Below, piece by piece: positions 24,475-33,231 of a stretch of DNA of 64,000 bases (position 1 is its first letter; each line of letters begins with the position of its first letter). The notes below the pieces were generated by a model that was given only the letters and a program-made list of their open reading frames with translations, was not told where the DNA came from and ran no database searches. Source of the stretch: Limisphaerales bacterium (GTDB lineage Bacteria > Verrucomicrobiota > Verrucomicrobiia > Limisphaerales > UBA1100); NCBI GenBank assembly GCA_014382585.1, contig JACNJL010000030.1, positions 1 to 64,000 of the forward strand. The letters are read 5' to 3'. The translations under genes were made by a program, and so were the position numbers.

Positions 24475-27285
24475 TTATTTTGACTTCAACGACTGCAAGT
24501 AGGCCAGCAGGTCGGCGAGTTGTTCGGGGGTGAGGCCGGCGGCGAGGCCGGGGGGCATGGAGGAGTACTCAATTTTTTCGCGTTTGGCGATTTGGGCGGT
24601 GGGAATGTCCATGGCCACGCCGACGGCGGTGCGGATGCTGATGGTGTCGTTGCTCTCCAGCGTCACAAAGCCGACGTGCGTTTTCTTGTCCTTGGTGGTG
24701 AAGGCGTAGGTGTCAAAGCCCTGCGCGACGACGGCGTTCGGTGTGAGGATGGACTGCAACAGCTCGGTGGGTTTGTAGCGTTTTCCGATGTCGACGAGGT
24801 GCGGGCCCTTGGGCGTTTGGCCGTCGGCGGTGGTATGGCAGGCGATGCAGGCTTGGGTGGTGAAGAATTTTTTGCCGCGTTGGGCATTGCCTTTGGCCTT
24901 GAGGGCGCGGTCGATGGATTTCTCCACGCCGAGGGTGGCGACCCAGGTTTTGGGATCCCCGGTGGGCGCGGCGATCTTGAAAGGCGCATTGGCGTTGTTG
25001 TTGGCGGCTACGGCGGTGCCGGCGGGGAGATCTTTCAGCGATATTTTGTGGCTGGCCAATTGCGCTTTCACGTTCTCGACGGTGGCCTTGGGTGCCTTGG
25101 CGAGGGCGGTCTTGAGGCCGGCCTCAATGGCGTCGCTACCGCTCCATTTTTCGCGGGCGTAGTAGGGGCCGGTGGTGTCCGGGCGGGTGCCCCACCAACC
25201 TTCGGAGTAGCCGCCTTCGCGATGGTACAAACGCACGAGGGTGGCGAGGGTGGCGGGATCGGGATTCTTGGCGGCACGGGCGTTCAGGGCGGTGACGACT
25301 CGGTCGTCGTGAATGTATTTCAATACCGTGAGCGCGGCGTGGTCGCGTGTGCCGTCGAGTGCGCCGAGCAAAGTGTCGACGGGCTTCAAGGCCACCAGCG
25401 TGCGTGTTGCAAGATGCGGGATGACGGCGGCAGGATTGGGCTCGTTGTGGCTAGGCGCTTTGCTGAATAAAGGCGTGGCGACATGAGGGAGGATCGCGGC
25501 CGCTGCTGAGGCGTCGCCGAGGCGGCCAAGGCTAATGAGCGCCTGTGCGCGCAAGCGCGGATTCTTGCTGTCGAGCGCGCGGACAAAGATGTCTTTCTTC
25601 AGGCCTTTCAATTCGCCGGCGCGATCGGTGAGGGCGCGCAGGGTGAACTCGGCGATGTCCGCATGGCCGGCGAGTTTGAGGAGATCGTCCTGTGCCTTGG
25701 CACCGTTGAGTTGTTTGAGGGTGAAGATGGCGGCGACGCGGCCGGCGAGGGGCACGGCTTTGTTCGCGGCGAGCGCGTTGAGCTTGGCGGTGCGGGCGGC
25801 GCTGGTGCCGCGGCGCAGTAGCTCGAATTGCGCGTGCAAGTTCTGCTGTTGGCTCGGGCCGATGAGCAGATCGAACAGGGCGGCATCGTCAATTTTGGTG
25901 ACGTCCGGGAACGGTTCGGGTTTGAAATCCTCGGGCACCACCTGCACGACGAAGCCGACATTCGGTCCGCTGTAGGCGAACTTGCCGCCGTGCCAACTGG
26001 CTACGTACATGCGGCCGCTGGCGTCCACGTCGATATCGGTCGGGCGCGGGATGGTGAGGAAGGTTTCCTGATGTGCGTCAAAGGTCGGTCCGTTGGCGGG
26101 CGGGTTATGCAGGAACACCGCGCTGCGGCCCCAATCGCAGGTGTAGGCGCCGTGGTTGAAGGGCTTGGGCCAGCGGGTGTCATGATAAAACATGCCGCCG
26201 CAACCGGAGCCGCCGCCGTAGTCTTTGAGGGTCGGGAAGATTTCGCCGGGGAAATTCTTGTACCATGAAGGGTAGCCGTACTCGGCGCTTTGCATGATGT
26301 GGCTGAAGCGCACGTTCCAGCCGCCGCCGTCGTTGGTGTTATCGCGCGTGAACATGTTCAGGTAGGGATCGATGCACGCATCGAGAATGTTGCGCAGGCC
26401 CCAGCAGTAAATTTCCATGTCCGTGCCGTCCGGACGCACGCGGACGATGCCGCCGCCGCGTCGGCTGAGCACGCGGCCATCGGCGCCCACGGCCTTGGTG
26501 AATCCGAAGTCGCCCACGGCGATGTAAATCCAGCCGTCGATGCCCATGCGGATGCCGTTGGTGGTATGGTCGGCGCCGCGTTTGGAAACGTAATCGGTGC
26601 TGATGCCTTCAATCAGGCGCTTCTCCTTATCGGCCACGCCGTCGCCGTTGGTGTCCTCATACAAGGTGAGGAAGGGCGGGTGCAGCACCCAGAGTTTGCC
26701 GTTGTCGAAAATCAATCCTCGCGGATGATCCATCTTGGCGAAGGTATTCACCTGATCCGCCTTGCCATCGCCATCAGTATCAATGCAGCGCACCACGCGG
26801 CCGCGGCCTTTCTCCTTGCCGAGGCTGCCTTGCTCATCAATGCCCACAAACACCTCGCCCGTGGCGGCGGCCGTGAGGCACACGGGATAATTCACCTCAG
26901 TCGGCGCGGCGAAGAGCGTCACCTCGAACCCTTCCGGCGCCCGCACCCCGTTGATGCCGGTAGCGGCGTTGTTGCTGCCGTTTTCAGCGGCCTTCATCAC
27001 CTTGCGCGGCAGCTCGGGCAGGGCGCCCGTGTGCGCTTCGAATTCCCAAAGGCTGCCCCACACGCCGGTGCTGGCGCCGAGGAAGGTGATTTTGAAATGC
27101 TTCGCGCCCTTGGCCTCCACCTTGTGGGGCGTGATTTGTCGGACCTCCTGGTTCTTGGATTGATCGACAACCGTTTTCCAGGTCTCACCGTCGCTGGAAG
27201 CCTCGACAGTGTATCGGTAGGCAGCGTTGTTTTTTTCCCAAAGGATGCGGATGTGTTGCACATCCGCGGCTTCTTTCAGCTCCAC
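24475..27285 (-). CDS. PVC-type heme-binding CxxCH protein (F5/8C, propeller, HEAT, cytochrome c), lacks its own proper start
   Basis: 936 residues if begun at GTG 27285, but that codon falls inside an F5/8-type C domain whose first strand (AVDGNPATRWCAQGG, GQWLQV) is coded upstream in the same frame with no ATG, GTG or TTG before a stop near 27489. Residues after the F5/8C part form the PVC dehydrogenase-like propeller (GVRAPEGFEVTLFA, DGWIYIAVGDFGF), then HEAT-like helices, then cytochrome c (CIACH) ending GLTPEQLADLLAYLQSLKS. The frame is joined to the ThuA gene through a slippery A-tract (27450-27456), so the true product is probably a ThuA fusion of about 1,270 residues. Periplasmic; role in sugar oxidation is inferred. 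Confidence 0.85.
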   Translation of the reverse strand: MELKEAADVQHIRILWEKNNAAYRYTVEASSDGETWKTVVDQSKNQEVRQITPHKVEAKGAKHFKITFLGASTGVWGSLWEFEAHTGALPELPRKVMKAAENGSNNAATGINGVRAPEGFEVTLFAAPTEVNYPVCLTAAATGEVFVGIDEQGSLGKEKGRGRVVRCIDTDGDGKADQVNTFAKMDHPRGLIFDNGKLWVLHPPFLTLYEDTNGDGVADKEKRLIEGISTDYVSKRGADHTTNGIRMGIDGWIYIAVGDFGFTKAVGADGRVLSRRGGGIVRVRPDGTDMEIYCWGLRNILDACIDPYLNMFTRDNTNDGGGWNVRFSHIMQSAEYGYPSWYKNFPGEIFPTLKDYGGGSGCGGMFYHDTRWPKPFNHGAYTCDWGRSAVFLHNPPANGPTFDAHQETFLTIPRPTDIDVDASGRMYVASWHGGKFAYSGPNVGFVVQVVPEDFKPEPFPDVTKIDDAALFDLLIGPSQQQNLHAQFELLRRGTSAARTAKLNALAANKAVPLAGRVAAIFTLKQLNGAKAQDDLLKLAGHADIAEFTLRALTDRAGELKGLKKDIFVRALDSKNPRLRAQALISLGRLGDASAAAAILPHVATPLFSKAPSHNEPNPAAVIPHLATRTLVALKPVDTLLGALDGTRDHAALTVLKYIHDDRVVTALNARAAKNPDPATLATLVRLYHREGGYSEGWWGTRPDTTGPYYAREKWSGSDAIEAGLKTALAKAPKATVENVKAQLASHKISLKDLPAGTAVAANNNANAPFKIAAPTGDPKTWVATLGVEKSIDRALKAKGNAQRGKKFFTTQACIACHTTADGQTPKGPHLVDIGKRYKPTELLQSILTPNAVVAQGFDTYAFTTKDKKTHVGFVTLESNDTISIRTAVGVAMDIPTAQIAKREKIEYSSMPPGLAAGLTPEQLADLLAYLQSLKSK

Positions 27286-27434
27286 CTGCAGCCATTGCCC
27301 GGCGGATCCGCCTTGGGCGCACCAGCGTGTGGCCGGATTGCCGTCGACGGCGTTTTTCGCGAAGTTGTTTTTGTTCGCCTCCTCAGAGCTCGCCTTGGCC
27401 GTAGCGCCGGTGGCCGCACTCTTGGGAACGGAAG

Positions 27435-28298
27435 CTACCGCTTTAGTTTCTTTTTTTTTTGGGACTGCGCCGACGGTTTGGTGTTCAGATCAAACGATTC
27501 CTTCTTCGGCATGGCCACCGTCCAGTCTTCCTTTTTTGTAGCCCACAAAATGCCGCGCGCCACGAGGTTGAGATAGCGTGCGTCGGCCACGGTTACGTTG
27601 TTGTGGCCGAGCGAGGTGCTGAACACCCGCGTGCCGTGGTAATCATTAGTCCAAGCCACCACCGCCTTCGCGTTGCCCTGTTCACCCCGAGCGACCACAG
27701 TGGCCGTGGGCAGTACCTGAATGTTGTTGTAGAGTTCCTCGTTCTGGGTCGTCCAGTTCTTCACGTCCTTGGTGATGAAAGGCACGTTGTTTTCAAACTT
27801 GATATCAATCGGGCGTTGCGGGCCGTGCCCAGTGGATTGCAGGCCGATGTACTCAAACCATTTCGCGTTGGCATCGGTGAGCTTTACCGGCGCGCGAAAA
27901 TTGCCGAACCGATACGAGTGCATCGCGCAGTGGAGGTTCACGCCCGGGATGCCCTGCTTGTGTGGCGCGAGCACGCCGGCGATCGTTTTCGGATCATTGA
28001 TACCGGCCGAGCATTCGTCGTGGATCACCAGATCATACCCCTTGGCGTAATCAGCATTGCCGTAAATGGCCAGAGGCGGCTTGGTGCTTTTATCGGGCGA
28101 ATGGACGTGATCAATCTTGATGTTCAGACGCCGCTCCAAGCCCTGCTGCAGGATGTCCTTTTGCTTCGCGTAATCATGGCAGCAACCGCCAGTGATCAGC
28201 AATGCGCGGAGAGGTTTGGGCAGCGGCTTCTTGTTGTCCGCATAAAGATTTCCAGCCAACAGGCCGGCCAGGGTGAGGGTCAGGATAATCGCTCGCAT
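27435..28298 (-). CDS. ThuA domain protein (N-terminal part of a probable ThuA-PVC heme fusion)
   Basis: 287 residues with a signal peptide (MRAIILTLTLAGLLAGNLYA). ThuA-family segments are present: RALLITGGCCHDYAKQK, YDLVIHDECSAG, GVNLHCAMHSYR and GLQSTGHGPQRP, ending in a region typical of the glutamine-amidotransferase-like ThuA fold. The last codons read through ten A residues (CAAAAAAAAAAG) and stop four codons later at TAG 27435-27437. A -1 slip on A-AAA-AAG would continue directly into the PVC-heme frame. As a separate protein it would be a small periplasmic ThuA of unknown substrate. Confidence 0.9.
   Translation of the reverse strand: MRAIILTLTLAGLLAGNLYADNKKPLPKPLRALLITGGCCHDYAKQKDILQQGLERRLNIKIDHVHSPDKSTKPPLAIYGNADYAKGYDLVIHDECSAGINDPKTIAGVLAPHKQGIPGVNLHCAMHSYRFGNFRAPVKLTDANAKWFEYIGLQSTGHGPQRPIDIKFENNVPFITKDVKNWTTQNEELYNNIQVLPTATVVARGEQGNAKAVVAWTNDYHGTRVFSTSLGHNNVTVADARYLNLVARGILWATKKEDWTVAMPKKESFDLNTKPSAQSQKKKKLKR
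27450..27456 (-). other. candidate -1 frameshift / transcript slippage site A AAA AAG
   Basis: On the minus strand ten A (27451-27460) precede G 27450, giving the heptamer A-AAA-AAG in phase with the ThuA frame, the same slippery sequence used in E. coli dnaX. After a -1 shift the next codons (GAA ACT AAA GCG) open the PVC-heme frame. The zero frame ends at TAG four codons on. No strong stimulatory hairpin or upstream Shine-Dalgarno was evident, so RNA-polymerase slippage on A10 or a homopolymer sequence error remain alternatives. Confidence 0.6.
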
Positions 28299-28344
28299 GG
28301 ATTCGTGGGTTCCGCGTTCACGCTACCCGCAGCGTCCGAGAGAA

Positions 28345-29754
28345 TCAATCTTTACTCGCCACTTTTTCCAGCATGTCTAACAGCGCTTTTTGGATTTTCA
28401 CCGAAGCGAGGAGTTCCAGAGTGCAGGTGCCCATCCAGGTTTCGTAGCCGCCGAGGGTGTGTTGGCGCGGGGTGGGGAGGTAGCCGTTGTGGCCGTTGGC
28501 CAGCTCGATGGTGAAGGTGGCCTGGGGCAGGGGGCTCTTGGCCTTGAGGGTGAGGCCGATTTCGCAGAGGACTTCGCAGGGAATACTGGTGATACCCACT
28601 TCGCCGAGGCGTAGGGCCTGCAGGACGATTTCCTCTTCGCGCGGTCCGTTGGCCAGAGCGAGCGTGCGGTGGGCGTAGGCGGTGGCGAGGCCGGAGAGGG
28701 GCTTGGGCGCGGTGCCGGCGAGGACGGCTTTGGCGTAGGCGATTTGTTTGGCGGTGGGTTGCCGATTCTTAAGCGTGAGAAAGGTTTGCTCCATGGCGAG
28801 GGTGATGTCCTTTCGGAAGGTCACTTGCTTGTGCGCGGCGAGTACGCGATCGGCGACGATTTGGGCGACCTCGTTCATGCGTTGCATGGGTTTCTGGCGT
28901 GGGCGCGGGACGCGGAAGCTGATGTTGTTGATATCGCCGCTGGTGCCGTTGGACATCATGGCCACGTAGCCTTTGTCTGCGCCGAGGGCTTGCTCGATGA
29001 GTCCGGCGAACACGCCAAAGTAATCGGCGGACACGCCGCCGGCCGGCAGACCGCCGACGTAGTGCAGCGAGTAATTGGCTAGCAAGGCAATCGGGCGGCT
29101 GTTCCGCGTGCTGCGCAGGGAAATGAAATGCACTTCCGGATCCGTGGGGCCGGCGGGTCGCTCGATGAGATTGCGGGGCGGGTTCATGCGCACGATGTCG
29201 TTTGGGCTGCCGAAGGGGTTCACCGCAATGCCGCCGGGTTTCATGTGCCAGCGCCGGTTAAAAATCTCCTCGGGCACGAGCGCCACGCCGTGCGCCATCT
29301 CGGCGGGAACAAGATTTTTCTCAGCCTGCGCAATGGCTTCGGCAATGCCTTCGACCAGTTGCTTGAAGTAGGCGCGATGGGCGGCGTCATCGCGGTTGGT
29401 GCGGCGATCCTTGCCCGGTGGCGCGGTGTGCGTGTGCGTGGCGGCGACGAGGATGCGGTCCGGCCGCACCTTTGTTTTCTTCGCTGCCAAGGCCTTGGCG
29501 CGGTCGAGGTAATTGCGGCCGATCAGGCAGTTGTCCACGATCACAATGGCCAGTCTTGTTTGGCCGTCATCGCAGACAATGGCCCGCGCATGCAGGGGAT
29601 CATGCGCCTTGTCCGCGAGCCGTTCGCTGAAGGAGCCGACCAATTGCACCGGCCACACCTTGGGCGTGATATCCACCTTCGCCGCGCCCGCGTGAAATTC
29701 CGCCCAAGCAGTGGTGGTGATGAGCAGCAGGGTGGCGAGCAGATGGATTTTCAT
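28345..29754 (-). CDS. secreted neutral/alkaline ceramidase-like protein
   Basis: 469 residues with a signal peptide to about residue 18. FHAGAAKVDITPKVWPVQLVG, DPLHARAIVCDDGQTRLAIV and ILVAATHTHTAPP are the start of the neutral ceramidase-like fold, with the HTHT segment matching its Zn-binding HxH. The C-terminal half (GEVGITSIPCEVLCEIGLTLK) matches the same family in PVC bacteria. True ceramidase action is unproven; most bacterial members of this size are uncharacterised hydrolases. Its ATG abuts the stop of the downstream sulfatase, so the two may be translated together. Confidence 0.85.
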   Translation of the reverse strand: MKIHLLATLLLITTTAWAEFHAGAAKVDITPKVWPVQLVGSFSERLADKAHDPLHARAIVCDDGQTRLAIVIVDNCLIGRNYLDRAKALAAKKTKVRPDRILVAATHTHTAPPGKDRRTNRDDAAHRAYFKQLVEGIAEAIAQAEKNLVPAEMAHGVALVPEEIFNRRWHMKPGGIAVNPFGSPNDIVRMNPPRNLIERPAGPTDPEVHFISLRSTRNSRPIALLANYSLHYVGGLPAGGVSADYFGVFAGLIEQALGADKGYVAMMSNGTSGDINNISFRVPRPRQKPMQRMNEVAQIVADRVLAAHKQVTFRKDITLAMEQTFLTLKNRQPTAKQIAYAKAVLAGTAPKPLSGLATAYAHRTLALANGPREEEIVLQALRLGEVGITSIPCEVLCEIGLTLKAKSPLPQATFTIELANGHNGYLPTPRQHTLGGYETWMGTCTLELLASVKIQKALLDMLEKVASKD

Positions 29755-31209
29755 TTAGCGACCTTCGCGTTTGTCGGGGTTGAAGTTGGGGTTTTTCGTG
29801 GGCATTCTCGCGCCGGTTTCCTTGCGCCATTGGGCGAGTTTGGCGGCGAGATCTTTGACTTTGTCAGGATGCTTCTTGGCGAGATCGTTTTTCTCGCCGA
29901 TGTCCTCGGCCAAATTGAACAGCTCCAGCCGGCCGTCCTCGTACCATTCGATGAGCTTCCAGTCGCCCTCGCGCACGGCGGCCGTGGGGGCGTTGCCCTG
30001 ATTGCCGTAGTGCGGGTAATGCCAGTAGAGCGCGCCGCGGTCTTGGGGTTTGCCGCGCAGGGCGGTGGTGAAACTCACGCCGTCAATGGGCAGGGGCAGC
30101 TGCGGCTTGAGACCGGCCATTTCCATGATGGTCGGGAAAAAGTCCGTGCTGGTGACGGGCGTGTCGTTCACGCTGCCGGGCTTGGTGACGCCGGGCCAGC
30201 GAACCATCATCGGTTCGCGGATGCCGCCTTCGTACATCCAGCCTTTGCCGCCGCGCAGGGGGAGGTTGCTGGTGGGATGCCCTTCGCTGGTGGAGAGGCC
30301 GCCGTTGTCGCTCATGAAAAACACAACGGTGTTCTCTTCCAACCCGTGTTCCTTGAGGCCCTCGAGCACCTTGCCGACGGCGAGATCCATCGCCTCCACC
30401 ATGCCGCCGTACACGGCGTGCTCCTGCACGAGGCGCACCTGACGGTTGTGTTCCTTGCCCCACTTGGCCTCAAGGCCGCGCTCTTTTTTACGGGCGAGAT
30501 ATTTGTCACGCAAATCCGTGCGCGAGATCAACGGCGTGTGCACGGAATAAAACGAAAGATAAGCGAGGAAGGGCTTGTTCTTGTTGGCGGCCATGAACTT
30601 CACCGTTTCGCTGGCGAGCCGGTCGGGCAAATGTTCCCCGTCAGGGCCGTCTTTCAGGCGCGGGTTGCCGTAAGGCGAAAAATATTTTTTGCCGCCATAA
30701 GGCCCGCCGCGATGGTGACCGCCCTGATTGATATCAAAGCCCTGATCCTCCGGCCAGAATCCTTCGTTGCCCAGATGCCATTTGCCGGCGAAGAACGTGG
30801 CGTACCCGTTTTCCTTGAGCGCCTCGGCGAGGGTGAATTCCTTGAGTTCCAATTGGCGTGTGTAGGTCGCGGGCAGGAGGCGGGTGTTGCGCCGCCACGC
30901 CTTGCCGGCGGACGCACCGATGTAATCGGTGACGCCCGTGCGGGTGGGATAGCGGCCGGTCATAATGCTCGCGCGCGTGGGGCTGCAGACCGGGCAGGCG
31001 GCGTAGGCGCTGGTGAATTTCATGCCCGAAGCCGCGAGCCGATCGCAGTTGGGCGTGTCGTAAAACGAACTGCCGAAGCTCTTGAGGTCCGTCCAGCCGA
31101 GGTCGTCGACCAGGAAAAAGACGAAGTTGAGCGGCTTGGTTTTTTGTTCAGCCTGCGCCACAGCCGGGCACAGGAACGCTAGCAGGAGAAGAACGCGAAA
31201 CGCTTTCAT
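29755..31209 (-). CDS. secreted S1 sulfatase; 5' end shared with the gene at 53817-55313
   Basis: 484 residues from ATG 31209. Signal peptide MKAFRVLLLLAFLCPAVAQA then EQKTKP; motif C75-SPTR. VDDLGWTDLKSFGSSFYDTPN, GKWHLGNEGFWPEDQGFD and FMSDNGGLSTSEGHPTSN mark a sulfatase branch common in marine bacteria. The first ~27 codons and upstream DNA are about 89% identical to those of the sulfatase at 53817-55313, although the bodies belong to different branches. Complete active site, so presumably functional. Confidence 0.94.
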   Translation of the reverse strand: MKAFRVLLLLAFLCPAVAQAEQKTKPLNFVFFLVDDLGWTDLKSFGSSFYDTPNCDRLAASGMKFTSAYAACPVCSPTRASIMTGRYPTRTGVTDYIGASAGKAWRRNTRLLPATYTRQLELKEFTLAEALKENGYATFFAGKWHLGNEGFWPEDQGFDINQGGHHRGGPYGGKKYFSPYGNPRLKDGPDGEHLPDRLASETVKFMAANKNKPFLAYLSFYSVHTPLISRTDLRDKYLARKKERGLEAKWGKEHNRQVRLVQEHAVYGGMVEAMDLAVGKVLEGLKEHGLEENTVVFFMSDNGGLSTSEGHPTSNLPLRGGKGWMYEGGIREPMMVRWPGVTKPGSVNDTPVTSTDFFPTIMEMAGLKPQLPLPIDGVSFTTALRGKPQDRGALYWHYPHYGNQGNAPTAAVREGDWKLIEWYEDGRLELFNLAEDIGEKNDLAKKHPDKVKDLAAKLAQWRKETGARMPTKNPNFNPDKREGR

Positions 31210-31259
31210 GGATGCGCCGAGTGTGCCCGTGGCCCGCGCGGCGTGCAAGTCCGGCCTTG
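31138..31259. repeat. left copy of ~120-bp direct repeat (upstream DNA plus signal peptide)
   Basis: Matches 55242-55362 in the same orientation with about 13 differences in 122 bases by hand alignment, including an unbroken run of about 40 identical bases within the signal-peptide codons. It covers the signal-peptide codons of the sulfatase at 29755-31209 and the whole gap to the next gene, ending at the last base before that gene's stop region. Confidence 0.85.
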
Positions 31260-31261
31260 CG

Positions 31262-33115
31262 CTACTGCAGCAATCTCACGGTCAGGTAATAACATCCCAG
31301 TTCGTTTCCCGTGCGAGCTTTGCCGGTTGGTTTGAGCGAAAAATATGGCGAGAACTTGTGGTCGCCTTTGGTTAATCGGTGTGTAAAGCGAATTGATCCG
31401 TCGTCTTCTCCGACAGGCTTTGTTTCGAGGTCTTTGCCGTTAATCCGAAGTGTTGCCGAGAATACCGGCAACGCTGTTCCGCGAACGGCCGAGTAACTCG
31501 GCAGACATCCGCGTGTCACCGGAAGGGCTTCGACGCCCTCGCGAATTTTTAGCCCGGACTCTTCGGGCCAACGACGAACTTCAAACGTGTAATGGCCGGT
31601 GTGCGCGACGTGAACCGCCCAGTGTCCAGGGAACTGAATAGGCTGCTCTGAACTTTGGCCGCGAGCGCGGCGCTGGCTGGCGCGCCTGATAATGCCCTGA
31701 TTCCAAGGCGGGTACGCGTCGATCCATTGAAGTGCGGTGATTTGCAATTCGGGCGTCTGCGGTGTTCCCACGTAAACCTTTGATGTGCGCGAGAAGGTTG
31801 GCTCAAGTTCCGCCCACCAATTTTCATACCAGGTGTGCAGTCTTGCAAACTGTTGTGGATGCGCTTTGGCGATGTTGTTCTGTTGCCCCGGATCCTGGCG
31901 GATATCGTAGAGTTCCGTGCCTTTGACCAGTCGCCACTTGCCGGACATCACGGATGAGTCCTTCCACTTTCGGGGAACTTGAATCCGTTGCGAATCGGAA
32001 ACGACCACTCGGCTTTCCCAATCAAACGAAGTATCGCCTTTACCGGAAAGCAGCTTGCGAATGGAGCGCCCGTCAAGGGCGACTTGCTTGTGCGGCTTGA
32101 CATCACACAGGTCCAGTAATGTCGGCAGGACGTCGACCATGTGGGTTAGTTCCTTCACGCGAACATGGTTTGAATAACCCCCATCCGGCCAGTGCAGCGC
32201 GAACGGGACGCGATGGCCGCCTTCGTACGGACTGATCTTTCCGCCCCGCATGCCCGCGTTGAATTTCTTGGGGCCGACCGAACCATTGTCGGTGGTGAAG
32301 ATAAAGAGGGTGTTGTCGGCGACGCCCAGCTCTTCCAGAGAAGCGCGCAGGCGTCCAACGTTCTCGTCGATGTTCGTCACCATTCCGTAGAACGCGGCGG
32401 CTTGCCGGTTCTCTTTTGGGTAGAGCTGCGAATACTTTGGCGGGCAGACCCACGGCTTGTGCGGCGCGGTGGTCGCGATCCAGGCAAAGAAGGGTTTCTT
32501 ACGGGCGACCTGTTCCTTGATGAAGCGCTGGCTCTCGGCGAAGAACACGTCGGTGCTGTAACCGGTGGACGGCGTCGGCTTGTCGTTTCGGAAATGATGA
32601 TCGTCGAAGTAATCGTTGTCCCAATAGTCCGCGGTCACACCGGTCGCGCCACCGCGGATGCAGTACGCTAGGTCAAAGCCACGGTCCTGCGGTCGATACG
32701 GGTAATGATCGCCAAGGTGCCATTTGCCGAACATGCCGGTCGAGTAACCGGCGGCTTGGAAATGATCCGCGATCGTCACCTCATCCTCGTACATCATCGC
32801 GCGAGCGAAAAAGGTGTGCCAGACGCCCGTTCGATTTGTCCATCGTCCCGTCAACATCGACGCCCGCGTCGGCGAACACGAAGGCGCGACATGAAAGTCC
32901 TCAAGCCAGACCGATTCCGCGGCAAGCTTGTCCAAGTGCGGCGTCTTGATGATCGGATTGCCGGTGAATCCCAGGTCGCCATAGCCCTGATCGTCAGTGA
33001 TCACAAAGACGACGTTGGGCGATTTCTGAAGGGGCTGCGCTGCGAGTGTTGGGCAGATTGTCGCAAGAGACAGGCACAACATCGAAATGAGTGACGTTAG
33101 TTTCATGGCCTTCAT
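31262..33115 (-). CDS. secreted S1 sulfatase with C-terminal beta domain
   Basis: 617 residues; starts at the first or second Met (33115 or 33106). Signal peptide to about residue 25; motif C80-SPTR. ITDDQGYGDLGFTGNP, GKWHLGDHYPYRPQDRGFD and FTTDNGSVGPKKFNAG define the branch, shared with the frameshifted gene at 51217-53797. Residues about 500-617 form an extra domain (GHWAVHVAHTGHYTFEVRRW, FSPYFSLKPTG) that is predicted beta-sandwich. It is the first gene inside the direct-repeat-bounded segment and visibly less GC-rich than its left neighbours. Confidence 0.93.
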   Translation of the reverse strand: MKAMKLTSLISMLCLSLATICPTLAAQPLQKSPNVVFVITDDQGYGDLGFTGNPIIKTPHLDKLAAESVWLEDFHVAPSCSPTRASMLTGRWTNRTGVWHTFFARAMMYEDEVTIADHFQAAGYSTGMFGKWHLGDHYPYRPQDRGFDLAYCIRGGATGVTADYWDNDYFDDHHFRNDKPTPSTGYSTDVFFAESQRFIKEQVARKKPFFAWIATTAPHKPWVCPPKYSQLYPKENRQAAAFYGMVTNIDENVGRLRASLEELGVADNTLFIFTTDNGSVGPKKFNAGMRGGKISPYEGGHRVPFALHWPDGGYSNHVRVKELTHMVDVLPTLLDLCDVKPHKQVALDGRSIRKLLSGKGDTSFDWESRVVVSDSQRIQVPRKWKDSSVMSGKWRLVKGTELYDIRQDPGQQNNIAKAHPQQFARLHTWYENWWAELEPTFSRTSKVYVGTPQTPELQITALQWIDAYPPWNQGIIRRASQRRARGQSSEQPIQFPGHWAVHVAHTGHYTFEVRRWPEESGLKIREGVEALPVTRGCLPSYSAVRGTALPVFSATLRINGKDLETKPVGEDDGSIRFTHRLTKGDHKFSPYFSLKPTGKARTGNELGCYYLTVRLLQ

Positions 33116-33231
33116 TACGGTTCCTTCGATTGTTCCTTACCGGTCGCGCATCAGATTGCCTCAACAGCAGGTGACGCAACAACGATTTGAAACGCGATTC
33201 GTCTGCCTTTGCTTTGGCGGCGATCTGGCGG

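Noticed and set aside
27451-27460. T10 on the plus strand as a transcription terminator
   Set aside because: It lies inside a minus-strand coding region with no preceding plus-strand hairpin or gene.
29128-31182. 684-codon plus-strand open frame opposite the ceramidase-like and sulfatase genes
   Set aside because: Crosses two real genes on the other strand and has no recognisable domain.
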